A stretch of DNA of 64,000 nt from Anaeramoeba flamelloides. Taxonomy: Eukaryota; Metamonada; Anaeramoebidae. The position numbers were made by a program, and so were the translations under genes. Below are positions 13,593 through 23,905 of the stretch, piece after piece. Every line of letters begins with the position of its first letter. Positions within the stretch are counted from its first letter, which is position 1. The notes below the pieces were generated by a model. It saw only the letters and a program-made list of their open reading frames with translations, did not search any database and was not told where the DNA came from. The DNA is taken from assembly GCA_027625915.1 (NCBI GenBank), contig JANTQA010000017.1, positions 310,001-374,000 on the forward strand, given 5' to 3'.

Positions 13593-13618
13593 ATAATTAT
13601 TTGAAATGGCCATGTTTT
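13593..13618. repeat. Exact 26 bp inversion in last array unit
   Basis: In all other units TTGGCC and GGCCAA flank a 26 bp segment starting AAAACATGG. In the last unit the same segment is present as its exact reverse complement between the same two 6 bp inverted flanks. Unit homology stops soon after, at 13622. Confidence 0.9.
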
Positions 13619-13662
13619 GGCCAAAAAATTTTTTATTACCCCCAAAACCAATATTTTACATA

Positions 13663-13858
13663 CAGTCAGTTTCACTTTTAAGGCACAAACTTTTAACGAA
13701 ATTTAAGGCACAAAAAAATCTCAAATTAAGGCACAAAATTTGGAATTTTTTTTTTTACAATTTATTTTACTAGAATTTGAATTTTGTGCCTTAATTTGAG
13801 ATTTTTTTTGTGCCTTAAATTTCGTTAAAAGTTTGTACCTTAAAAGTGAAACTGACTG
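13663..13858. mobile_element. Palindromic mariner-type MITE, copy 3
   Basis: It has well-preserved ends CAGTCAGTTTCACTTTTAAGG and the inverse, with TA at both sides. It lies only 40 bp beyond the hairpin array, the first of five copies in 4.1 kb. Confidence 0.9.
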
Positions 13859-14230
13859 TAATTTACTATTCTAAAAATCGATTTCAGATAATTTTAGAGT
13901 CTATGAACCTATTCCATTCAATATATGTGAAGATTTTATACATTTTGATTTTTATACTCTATATTTGAATACTATCACATTACTACATTAATCAAGAGTC
14001 ATTAAATGCCACTCCACAGATTTTATTAAAGTCTGAATTGACTTACATGGTTATTTTGGAGTTTATTACATCTTTTGAATTTTGATTTCTTAAAAATAGA
14101 CAGTTGTTACTATATGTTCCAGTAATATGCCCATTTAGAACATTTTAAATGAATTTAATCATAGTTTTTATATCTCTTGTTCACAAAAAACTTCCTATTT
14201 TTGACGAATCATACTTTAAAATATGTATTA

Positions 14231-14428
14231 CAGTCAGTTTCACTTTTAAGGCACAAACTTTCAACGAAATTTAAGGCACAATAAAAATCTCAAATTAAGG
14301 CACAAAATTTGGAATTTTATTTTTTACAATTTATTTTTACTAGAATTTGAATTTTGTGCTTTAATTTGAGATTTTGCTTGTGCCTTAAATTTCGTAGAAA
14401 GTTTGTGCCTTAAAAGTGAAACTGACTG
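14231..14428. mobile_element. Palindromic mariner-type MITE, copy 4
   Basis: Intact termini CAGTCAGTTTC and GAAACTGACTG with TA on each side. The two arms pair over most of their length. Its centre reads in the same orientation as copy 3. Confidence 0.9.
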
Positions 14429-14726
14429 TAAATGAAAGATTTGATTCAGATCTGAGTCATTTAAACATAGAGATGGTAGTGTTATATACTAAGATCTAAC
14501 TCTAAATTTTGAAATCTAATGAGAAAGGCAAAATAACAAAGGAACTAATTTTTTTTTTGTTTCATAAAAACGTCAAACACATAATTAACTTCCAGAACCT
14601 CGGTCGAAAAAAATTAAAATTAAAATTAATAAAATATTTACCTTGTGTTTTCTAATTTCTTTAAATTCTTTTTTTATCAAAATTTTTATTTTTTGAAAAA
14701 AAAATCTAAATTGTAAAAATAGATTA

Positions 14727-14947
14727 AAGTGTTTAGTTTGCCTTTTCTGTTTGATTAGTGTTTAGTTTGCCTTTTCTGTTTGATTTTGCGTTTGCGTTTG
14801 CTTTTGCTTTTGCCTTTGCCTTTGCGTTTGCCATTGCTGTTTGATTTTGCGTTTGCGTTTGCTTTTGCGTTTGCTGTTTGCTTTTGTGTTTGCGTTTTTG
14901 TTTGACTTTGCCTTTGCTGTTTTATTTTGCTTAAGCGTTTGCCTTTG
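14727..14947. repeat. TTTGCS-type hexanucleotide minisatellite
   Basis: It is made of TTTGCG, TTTGCT and TTTGCC units with interspersed CTGTTTGATT. It begins with a perfect 30 bp direct duplication (14727 and 14757). The minus strand stays open through it as a Lys/Gln/Asn-rich run, which is expected of this repeat and not evidence for a gene. Confidence 0.7.
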
Positions 14948-15078
14948 AAATCTATTTTGAATTAAGTAAATAATATTTTTATCATTTATATTTTTTAAGT
15001 TAATCATTATTTTCAAAATTGACTATAAAGAAGTTTTTTTATCCAATTTGAGTAGTTTAGTTTGATTTTTTAAACTTA

Positions 15079-15275
15079 CAGTCAGTTTCACTTTTAAGGC
15101 ACAAACTTTCAACGAAATTTAAGGCACAATAAAAATCTCAAATTAAAGCACAAAATTCAAATTCTAGTAAAAATAAATTGTAAAAAAAAAAATTGCAAAT
15201 TTTGTGCATTAATTTGAGATTTTTTTGTGCCTTAAATTTCGTTGAAAGTTTGTGCCTTAAAAGTGAAACTGACTG
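15079..15275. mobile_element. Palindromic mariner-type MITE, copy 5
   Basis: Intact CAGTCAGTTTC/GAAACTGACTG ends and flanking TA. The asymmetric centre is in the opposite orientation to copies 3 and 4. Confidence 0.9.
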
Positions 15276-16078
15276 TATAACAAAGTTTGAGCTTTTGATT
15301 TATTAAGTTGCTTTAAAATTAAGTTTTTTGTATAATATATATATATACATAGACATACATACATACATACATATATATAATGGAAAGTATTCTAAATTTT
15401 ATTTTTGAAATCTTTAAACTTAGAAATAAAAATGTTTATTTTTAAAATCATCCCAAAGAGTTAAATTACAAGAATTTTCAGAAAATTAAACAATGAAAAA
15501 ATTTGTATTTTGTAAATCCATAGAAATTCTATAATGTTAATGCTTTTTATTGAATTTATAAGATTTATAAAATAATTTAAAAAGTAGATTATTTTTTGTG
15601 AAAATTGATAATATTATAATTTTTCTATAATAATTTTATTCATATAAATTAAAACAATTGATTTGTTGGAATAAACTTTAATAATTTTAATAGTTATAAA
15701 TTCGGGTACTCTGTGCTCCACTCATTTAGTCGTGGAATGCCACGTTAATAACAATACTCATGAAAAATGAATATTATTATATTTATTTTTCAAAGTTGTT
15801 ATTATTTTCGTTTTTTATGAATTAATAAATTATTATCGTGGTCTTCTTTGAAGATATTAATTATTTTTTATTATTATTGTTCAATATAAAGTGATATATT
15901 ATATTGATGTTTTATTGTATTAATGTACATAGCTTCATACTCGGTGAAGGTCATTGACACCTAATCCTTATTATTAATTTTGTTCCTTGATGAATTATGT
16001 TACTTGTACGTTTAACTTAAGGAGAGGACGATTTAATTAAATTGACCAGAGGTGTGTATTCATAGAAACCGATATAAA

Positions 16079-16252
16079 GACTAAATTTCTTGTCAGTCGA
16101 ACTGTGATGGCGTGTCTATCCCCCTCGAAAGTGTATACTCAGCCCTTTTTTTAAATTTAAAAAAGGGCGCTGGTCTGCCGAGGACAGTAAAAAAAAATAG
16201 TAATTATTTTTATTTCTGTTTATACTTTTATCAACTGAGCCCAAATTTAGTC
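16079..16252 (+). ncRNA. Structured RNA-like element, copy 1
   Basis: It shares long blocks with 17346-17504: GTCAGTCGAACTGTGATG, GAAAGTGTATACTC, GTCTGCCGAGGA and ATCAACTGAGCCCAA. Possible stems are an outer GACTAAATTT with AAATTTAGTC, then TCAGT with ACTGA, CCTCG with CGAGG, and AGCCC(T)n with (A)nGGGC. The outer and inner stems differ in sequence between the two copies but stay paired. This points to selection on, or at least descent from, a folded RNA. It is G/C-richer than its surroundings. It matches no RNA family I know; it could also be a non-autonomous mobile element. The strand is assumed. Confidence 0.4.
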
Positions 16253-16777
16253 CCTTATTTTAAGCTAGAAACAATAAAAAAGTTTATGACAAAATATTAT
16301 AATAGAATAAAAAAAATTGATTATTTTATATTATATATAAATGAATTATTATGAGAATAATATACTCTATAATTCACTTTTTTGACAAAAAGAAAATCTG
16401 TATCCACAAGACTGAAAAATTTTTAAACGAATTAATTTTTATGAAAAACCAATAAAAAAAATCTTCTCCATAACTAAAATCAATAAGTATTTTAAAAAAA
16501 AGATTTTTTTGATTATAAATAATCTAATTTTCAATATAAAATTTATTTATTTATTTTTAGATTTAAAATTTTCCTTTTAAAAGATTTAAAAACAAATTGA
16601 ACTTCTCTTAATACTAAAATTGGATAAACAACAGAAAATCTTTTTTTAGGATTATGAATCAAATTGGTATAAATATTTTTGAACTGTTATACAAACAAAA
16701 ATTACCCTTTTACTGAATTTGTCTAAAAATTACTTATTATTTTGTTTCAAAAATTCAACATTATAAATTTAAGACTA

Positions 16778-16974
16778 CAGTCAGTTCCACTTTTAAGGAA
16801 CAAACTTTCAACGAAATTTAAGGCACAATAAAAATCTCAAATTAAAGCACAAAATTCAGATTCTAGTAAAATAAATTGTAAAAGAAAAAAATTACAAATT
16901 TTGTACCTTAATTTGAGATTTTCTTGTGCCTTAAATTCCGTTGCTAGTTTGTGCCTTAAAAGTGAAACTGACTG
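16778..16974. mobile_element. Palindromic mariner-type MITE, copy 6
   Basis: CAGTCAGTTCC start and GAAACTGACTG end with TA both sides. The right arm carries a few changes (TTCCGTTGCTAG). The centre is oriented like copy 5. Confidence 0.88.
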
Positions 16975-17345
16975 TATTTTCTTTTTAATTTTTTCTATTC
17001 CACAGATTTTACTGTAAAATATTATTTTTTTTGAATTGACTAATATTTAAAAATTTAAATATTTAACTATCAAAATATTTAAATATCTAAATATGAGTAA
17101 AATATTTTAAAAATTTCCAATTATTTTAAATATTCTTTAAATTAACATATTCCTGCTGTTTTGCAGCCCGTCTTAAACTTAATGGCAAGGTAAAAACCAG
17201 AACATCTAATATACAGTTAGATTTCCTCTAAAATCTTTAATTGAATCATTTTTTTTGTAAAAACTATCTTTTTATGGAGGTACTTTAGAAGTAGTTTTGA
17301 TTCAACCCTGTATATAGTAATGTAGGTGCAGAAACCTTCCAAAAA

Positions 17346-17504
17346 GACCGTATTTTATGTCAGTCGAACTGTGATGATGAGTTTAACCCCCTAGAAAGTG
17401 TATACTCTGCCTATTAAATTTTATTTTAAAAGGCGCTTGTCTGCCGAGGAAAAGAATTTACTGTTTTTTTTTTATACTTTAATCAACTGAGCCCAAGTAC
17501 GGTC
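17346..17504 (+). ncRNA. Structured RNA-like element, copy 2
   Basis: Partner of 16079-16252. The outer stem is GACCGTA with TACGGTC, where copy 1 has GACTAAA with TTTAGTC. The inner stem GCCT with AGGC replaces GCCC with GGGC. TCAGT/ACTGA is unchanged, and CCTAG/CGAGG has one mismatch. The intervening conserved blocks are nearly identical. See copy 1 for doubts about class and strand. Confidence 0.4.
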
Positions 17505-17599
17505 CTATGATATTAAGTGTTTATTTTAAGAAAAAATCCTATCATACAAATATTTAAAAAAAAGGAATAGAAAATATTTACAAGTATTTATTTTATCTA

Positions 17600-17790
17600 C
17601 AGTCAGTTTCACTTTTAAGGCACAAACTTTCTACGAAATTTAAGGCACAATGAAAATCTCAAATTAAGGCACAAAATTTAGAATTAAATTTTTTACAAAT
17701 TATTTTACTAGAATATGAATGTTGTGCCTTAATTTGAGATTGTGCCTTAAATTTCGTTGAAAGTTTGTGTCTTAAATTTGATACTGACTG
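17600..17790. mobile_element. Palindromic mariner-type MITE, copy 7
   Basis: TA-flanked, CAGTCAGTTTC start and ATACTGACTG end. The right arm has a short deletion after GAGATT, making it 191 bp. It lies 130 bp upstream of the transposase gene remnant. Confidence 0.85.
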
Positions 17791-17801
17791 TATTTAGATT
17801 G

Positions 17802-17832
<31 letters not shown>

Positions 17833-17920
17833 CATTCCCATGTATTAACCATTTCTCTAACCATTATTATAATATTATTTTAAACAACTTTTTTTAATTT
17901 TAATAGTATAATAATAAATT

Positions 17921-20900
17921 ATGAAAACTCGTTCTCAATTTTGCTGTTTAAAAGATTGTTTTGATTTAAAATCTGATAATTTAAAAAATTTAGTTGTTAA
18001 ATTGAAAAAAAAAGTACAACTACATAAAAGAAGTAATTATGGCTATTTGAAACATTTTTTGAAAAGGAGTGCCCGTAAAAAAGATATATCCCGTTTTCTT
18101 ATTCATGAGGAATGCGAAAAAAAAAATATTAGATTGTAAATGTGGTTTTAACGGTATAAGAATCAAGGGTAAAACACAAAAATGTAATAAAACATTTACA
18201 ATTTGTGATTTTGTTGGGAATAATTTAAATAAAAAATGCATGGAAATGAGAATTAAGTTAACATCTCCATTAATTTGTAAGAAACATTCAGTCCTTCTTC
18301 AGAATAAATACCGTAAAAAGGATTACACTTCTGAAAAAAATGAATCTTTACAAATGAATCATGATTTTAATCCAATGGGTACACCTTCTGATGAACCCCC
18401 GACAAATTTTGAAAATGACAACTCTTTTGGTATTGGTGGTTTCGAAACCGACTTTAGTGAATCTGGGTTGCCCATTGATGATAATATTGAAGATATTTCG
18501 TCAAATTCTGAATCGGAAATGGAAGAATTTCCTTATCAAATTGTTCCAAAAAGTATTAAAACTCAAAAAATTCAGAACAAATATAAAAGAAATCGGATTA
18601 ATCATTCTAATTTACTTTATTGGAAACAAATATCACAAGATTTAGATTGTGAAGTTTTTTCCGATTATGATGAGGATTCGGATTATTATGAAGATTTATC
18701 AAACACGAATACTACAAACTTGACTACCAAAAAACAAAACATTCAACAAAATATTCCTCAAATATTTCCAAAAAAAAACGCAATAAAACACATTCAAATT
18801 CCTCTAAGTATAGAGGATATTAAAACACAAATACAATTTTGTAAGGATAATATTTGCGATTTTAAGGTAGATTTATCTATTTATAATGTTTTTGACCCAA
18901 ATTGGAATAATATCAATAATGAGACACCCAATACAAATTATTCTGAACAGCCAAGGTTATTATATGAGAACTTTCTAAAAAGTAAAAATTTACAAAAAGA
19001 TTTATTTGAATGGAAACTTAAATCCAATACCCCGAGTGTCCATTTTAAAGATTTAATGAAAATTCTTCAACACTATCACCCTGAAGAAAAATTATTATGT
19101 ACACCACGTGTTATAAGAAAGCGTATGCTTAAAGAAATTGGTTATGATAATATTTATAATTATTATAACAATAATACCCAAAATAAAAAACAAACTAATG
19201 AGAGAATATCTACAATTAAATTGCGTTGGGATTTGAAATCCAAAAAAAGTAATAAAATTATCGAAAAAGTATTAGAAGTTCCCTATATTACAATAACTAC
19301 TTGGCTCGATTTGATTATACAATCCAAGTTAAAAGAATATTTATTAAAAATTGGTTTTCAAAAGACAAATAGTGATGTTAATTGTGATAATTTCAAACCA
19401 ATGGAATTTTATCATACAAAAAAGTTTAAAAAATTTAATCTCAACCCTGAAGATAATCAATATGATTATGTTTTTTTTATCAGTCTTTTTATCGATGCAC
19501 ATTCTCATAAAAGTTCGATGCGTGATAATTTAAAAGGTGTTTATATGTTTATCGAAAACTTTAATGTTGGTGCTCGTCTCAAAAATCATTCCATTTTTCT
19601 TTTAATGAATCTTCCCAAAGAAGTGCCCATTTATGATTTAAAAACACGATTACCATTTATCAGTGAATTATTACACTTACAACAAACGAAAGAATTATTT
19701 GGAAAGAAAGTTTTTATTAGATTATGTTCTATTGCTGGAGATACAGTAGAACAACAGCCCGCCTCTGGTAAATTAAGTCATTCCTCTATTGAAGTTTGTA
19801 GACATTGTTGTCTGTCCAAACATAATGAAGGGTTTAATTTGGGCAAGAATATAATTTTTAAAGATAAAAACTTTGATATCACGCGAGTTAATTCTGATAA
19901 CGATGACTTTGTAATTCCTACAACTAGAAAAAGGAACTCAAATCAAAATAATTTAGAGAATGAAATGATAGATTCGACCTTAATCATTCAAGAAAAAAAA
20001 AAAAAGATTAAATGGAGATAAAAAACAATTAGAAATTATTCAAGAAAGAATATCAATCGAAATTGAGAATGATGAAGAATCTATTACTAGTGAAGATTCA
20101 CAAAATATTAATAATGAAAGTGAAAGTGAGACTCAAGATAATCTAACTTTAAACACTGAAGTCTGTATAAATTTATATTCTGAAGGTATTGATATTTTTT
20201 TCTCAAAAAGCGTAATGACGATTTTTTTAAAAGAGCTACAGAAATTTTTAGTTTTATTGGATATACAACCAGAACCTGAACAATACAGAATAATTAAAGA
20301 AAAGATATCGAAAAAACATGGAGTTCTCTTACAAAGAGGAAATCCCTGGTTGCATTTATTCAATTTTAAAAGTTATAGTTTTTATCATTTTACGATTTGC
20401 TGGGTCCATTTATTACTTGAGGGACTTTTTTAAAGATGGACTATTAATTGTAAAAAACATTATTAGGTAAAACTTATATTGAATCTTTATCAGGGAATCT
20501 TGATATTTTAATTAAGTTGTATCCATGGGTTAATGTTCCTTTAGACCCGCTTGGTAATAAACTAAACGCAATCGAGGTTTTGGACCTTTCAATGATACTT
20601 AATATTGCGATTGAATTAACTGAATATGGATATTTTGAATCTAAAATCCAAGATTTTGAAATTGAAAAGATTCAAATTGAGTTAGATAAACAAACAGATA
20701 AAAGAAATCTAACTCAAAAGGAAATCAAAGATGAAAATGAAAAAAGATATAAAAAGCTTTTCAAGAATAAAAGAGACCAATTAATTTTAGATATATTTCG
20801 AGAAAAAAATCATCTTACTCTTGTAAATGATTTTTCTAATTGGAAGACAGAATATTTCGACCAAGTTCCAATTAATAATAAGTTAAAAAGTAATTTTAGA

Positions 20901-21791
20901 TTGGATTGATTTGTTTAATAGTTTGATATCCAATCTCTTTTTACCTTCAAGAAATAAAAATGATGATGATTTACTTGAAAAAAAGTGTAATGATTTCCGT
21001 TTTATCCATTTAAAATTATGTAATTTTAAAGATTTGCCAGGCTCAAGTCATAATTTTATTGAAGATGAAACTAATAAAAAAAAAAAAATCGAATTTTTAT
21101 AACTTAAAAAAGAAAAACTAATATTCATTATCTGAGACACTTATCAAAATGTATCAGAAAGAACGGTTCAATGTTCACTTTTTATTTAGCTCTTGAACGC
21201 TTTCATCAAAATTTTAAATTAAAAACCAGGAAATTAAAATTAAATGGTATAAAACTCTTAATTAATTTAATTGAAAATGAATTATTAAGGAAAATTTATG
21301 ATATTAGTTTGCTAGAAATTGGCAACGATATCAAAAATCGGAAATACATAAAAAGGATTGCCCCCGATTTATTAAATTTTCTTAAACGTATTTTAAATTT
21401 AGAAGATTATGAAACTCAAGATTTAATATCACAAACTTCAATCGTAGTGAATAAACATATATTTAAAGAGAATTGTTTTGTTCAAACTTTTGATAATAAG
21501 TTTTATCATATTGAAAAAATTATAAAAAGAACTCACAACACTGAAAATGAAGATTCTGAAAATAATAAAGAAGTATTTCATATTCTAGCACAAAATATTA
21601 TTCAAAAATCTAAAATTTTTACATTAAATCATGAAATAATTTTAATTAAAACTAATTTTCAAAGATTGGTAAATTTAATTCCTCTCACAATTTTTTTTGA
21701 AAATTGTCATAATGATTATCTTTTAAACAAACATTTTATTTCACATCTCCCAAGATTTTTAGATTATGGGATGGATGAAACAAATATTTGA
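17921..21791 (+). pseudogene. Decayed CACTA-like (Transposase_21-type) transposase gene
   Basis: Reading-frame pieces in order, in changing frames: 17921-18139, 18069-20021 (the longest, about 650 codons), about 20010-20433, 20517-20909, 20911-21102 and about 21130-21791. Piece 1 and the start of piece 2 form a Cys-rich N terminus (CKCGFNG, KCNK), then an acidic region. The core has FFISLFIDAHSHKSSM (first acidic residue), AGDTVEQQPASGKLS (second) and EVCRHCC. The last piece starts HYLRHLSKCI and ERFHQNFK, which suits the last Glu and the C-terminal block of TNPD/Transposase_21 proteins. Several breaks fall in runs of 9-12 A, so assembly or sequencing errors may account for some of them. CACTA-like termini were not found. 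The family call rests on motif pattern only. Confidence 0.6.
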
Positions 21792-22381
21792 ATGGGTTAC
21801 ATAAATATTTTAATGAAATTTTAAGATTAATTCTCGGTAATTTTTTATCATATTTAAATTTTTATCTATTTATACAATAATTTGTGTATCAATATTTTTA
21901 ATCAATATTATTCTTCTATTTACTTATTAATAAATTATTTTTATTTTATCTAATACATTCCTATATATATGTCCTTTTTTATATTTAATTTGTAAAATTA
22001 TTTACACAAAAGTACATTGGAATACATATCATTGATTGGCCTTCATCAATTTTAATTAAATTCAATATAACTTTATTAGTTATCTATTTACGTTAAAAAC
22101 AATTTATTTTTCATTTTATAATATATTCTCTATGAATTTAAAAACTCCTAAAAATTATTATATTTATTAATTTATTAGTTATTTTTTTTTATTACTATTT
22201 TTTATTCTTTTTATTTGATTTCTTTTAATGGTAAAGTTCTAATTATATAATAGATAATAAATATCGATTTCATATAAATTTTCTATTAAAATTCTGATTA
22301 GAATTCTAAATTATTTTATTAGAAAAATCAAAAAATAAATTTTAATTTTCTAATTTTTTTTATTTTATTTCCTATTTCCAT

Positions 22382-22409
22382 TATATATATATATATATAT
22401 ATATATATA
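22382..22409. repeat. (TA)14 microsatellite
   Basis: Perfect TA dinucleotide tract in gene-free DNA. Confidence 0.9.
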
Positions 22410-23329
22410 GGCCTTTTATTAAATATTATTCAAGTATCGGACTAGATGGATAGAAAACTATCAATAATTTTCTTACAAAAGTTATTTTTTTCCAATTTGT
22501 TTTTTTTTTCAAAAAAATAAAAAAAAAATTAAAAAAAAAATATGGTTTTACTAGCAATTTTTTTAAAAAAAAAAATTTTTGAAAGAACAAGTCTTCAATC
22601 GTTCATAATTTGTAAATCTCATCTACACGGGTAATATTTTTTTCTATAAGAAGAGCAGAAGTTTAAGTGTTTTTTATTTTTACTAGAGTCTACTATTAAA
22701 AAATCTTTTTTTTTTTTTTTTTTTTTTTTTTGCTTGAAATTGGCTAATGTTGATAGGGCAACATTAATGAAAGATATCATGATGCATCTTTTTTTTGATT
22801 TTATTATAGCTCTTTTCATTTTGAAGTTATTGGCCTAAATAGTGAAAAAATATCCTAATGTTACTTACGTCAATAACTTTACATATTAAAAGTATGATTA
22901 CTTGTATATAAGTTAATATAAACTCTACTTAAAAATTTTTAAAAAAATAACTTTTTTTCCTCGGAATTAATAAAGGTAATTAAGTTAATTGCCAAAAATT
23001 GAGTATAATTTTGAAGATCAAATATAATCAATTTTCATAAGTAAAAATTTTCACTAATAAGCACCAATTAAAATTTTCATTAGTGAAAATCGATATTGGG
23101 CAATATCTCCTTAAATAGAGCTCCTAAAGAGCTGGGAACGACAAAAATCGAAATTTTAGAAAAAATTAAATCAGATCAGACAAAAAAAAAATTTCAGATC
23201 AACATTTTATATTTCGACTTGTGCAATGGTAAGTTATCCTCTGTTTTCATTTCCAGTTATATAGGTTTTATTGAAAATCAAATGCCTAAATAGTCCAATG
23301 TGCTAATTTTTTTTTGAATGGTTATTTTT

Positions 23330-23480
23330 TACTTATTTAAAATGAGTCATTTCCAAATTCTGAAATTAATGATTTAACACAAGGGTTTTGAATTGTATTC
23401 CATTAATATTACCTTTCATAATTAAAATAAGATCATCTAGTAAACATTTAAGTAAGTTGACCTATAAAATCTTTTTTTTT
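23330..23480 (-). mobile_element. LINE reverse-transcriptase fragment
   Basis: The minus strand reads LLDDLILIMKGNIN, matching the catalytic-strand region of the 44.1-44.24 kb fragment (LLDDLILIMKGTID) and the FADYLIVIIKG of the 48.3 kb copy. A following MTHFK block also matches. Only about 150 bp is recognisable. Confidence 0.6.
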
Positions 23481-23905
23481 GAATCAGAATTTTTTTACAA
23501 TAATATAACATTTCAGAAAAATCGGAAAGCTGAATAATTTTATTTCTTGTTCTTAGTACACAAATAGATATAGGATTATTGAATAAGGAAACGATTTCCA
23601 ATTTATATGAAAAAATTTTTTATAAAAATGAAATACCAAGATTCTAAAACAAGATAATATTATTCTAATGTAACCAAAAAGAATTCTGCCTTTTAACAAT
23701 AGCCTCTATAAATTTTTACTGAAAAATATCTGTAAACTTTTTATATTTTGTAAAAATCCAAACAATATGAATCACTACTTATGATAATATTAAATTAGCC
23801 CATTCGCAAATAAAAATATTTAAACCGTTTTATATAAAAATTTAACAAAAATAAAAAATAACAAATAAAAAAATTAATATTTTAAAAAACAATAATTTAA
23901 AAAAG

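Larger units (their letters stand above)
11246..13622. repeat. Tandem array of ~405 bp hairpin-packed units
   Basis: Unit starts, taken at CAAACCCT, are 11288, 11691, 12126, 12532, 12937 and 13346. Spacings are 403, 435, 406, 405 and 409 bp, with a last partial unit. Units are nearly identical apart from A-run length. Each unit is a chain of inverted repeats: TGGCCT/AGGCCA; a 13 bp stem AAATTGCCTTCCA; AAAAGAGAT/ATCTCTTTT; an 11 bp stem CATTAGGGACT; palindrome TGGCCTAATTAGGCCA; GGCCA/TGGCC; a 15 bp stem GCCAAAAATTGACCA that encloses TAGTGGC/GCCACTA; and a 13 bp CATAATTC-CGCC stem with one wobble. A-rich spacers separate some stems. No plausible protein is coded. The nature is unknown: satellite, structured RNA source or mobile element remnant. 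Confidence 0.9.
13861..17920. other. Gene-free MITE-dense stretch
   Basis: No host gene is supported. It holds MITE copies 4 to 7, a G/C-containing hexanucleotide repeat (14727-14947), two copies of a structured element (16079-16252 and 17346-17504), and a T run of about 30 at 17802-17832 just upstream of the transposase gene. Confidence 0.6.
21792..23905. other. Gene-free AT-rich stretch
   Basis: No gene is supported. It holds a (TA)14 tract (22382-22409), T/A runs (for example 22707-22731) and a small minus-strand LINE fragment at about 23330-23480. The open frame at 23096-23293 has no recognisable motif and lacks an ATG start. Confidence 0.55.

Noticed and set aside
11246-13622. CRISPR-like array
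   Set aside because: There are no short direct repeats with unique spacers; whole 405 bp units repeat, including the supposed spacers, and the setting is eukaryotic.
14762-15016. Lys/Gln/Asn-rich open frame
   Set aside because: Produced by the TTTGCS hexanucleotide repeat; no ordinary protein sequence outside it.
16079-16252. Group I intron or hammerhead ribozyme
   Set aside because: GACTA...TAGTC and CGAAA recall their cores, but the other required helices and core bases are absent in both copies.
23096-23293. 65-codon open frame
   Set aside because: No ATG start, no recognisable motif; probably chance or old repeat sequence.
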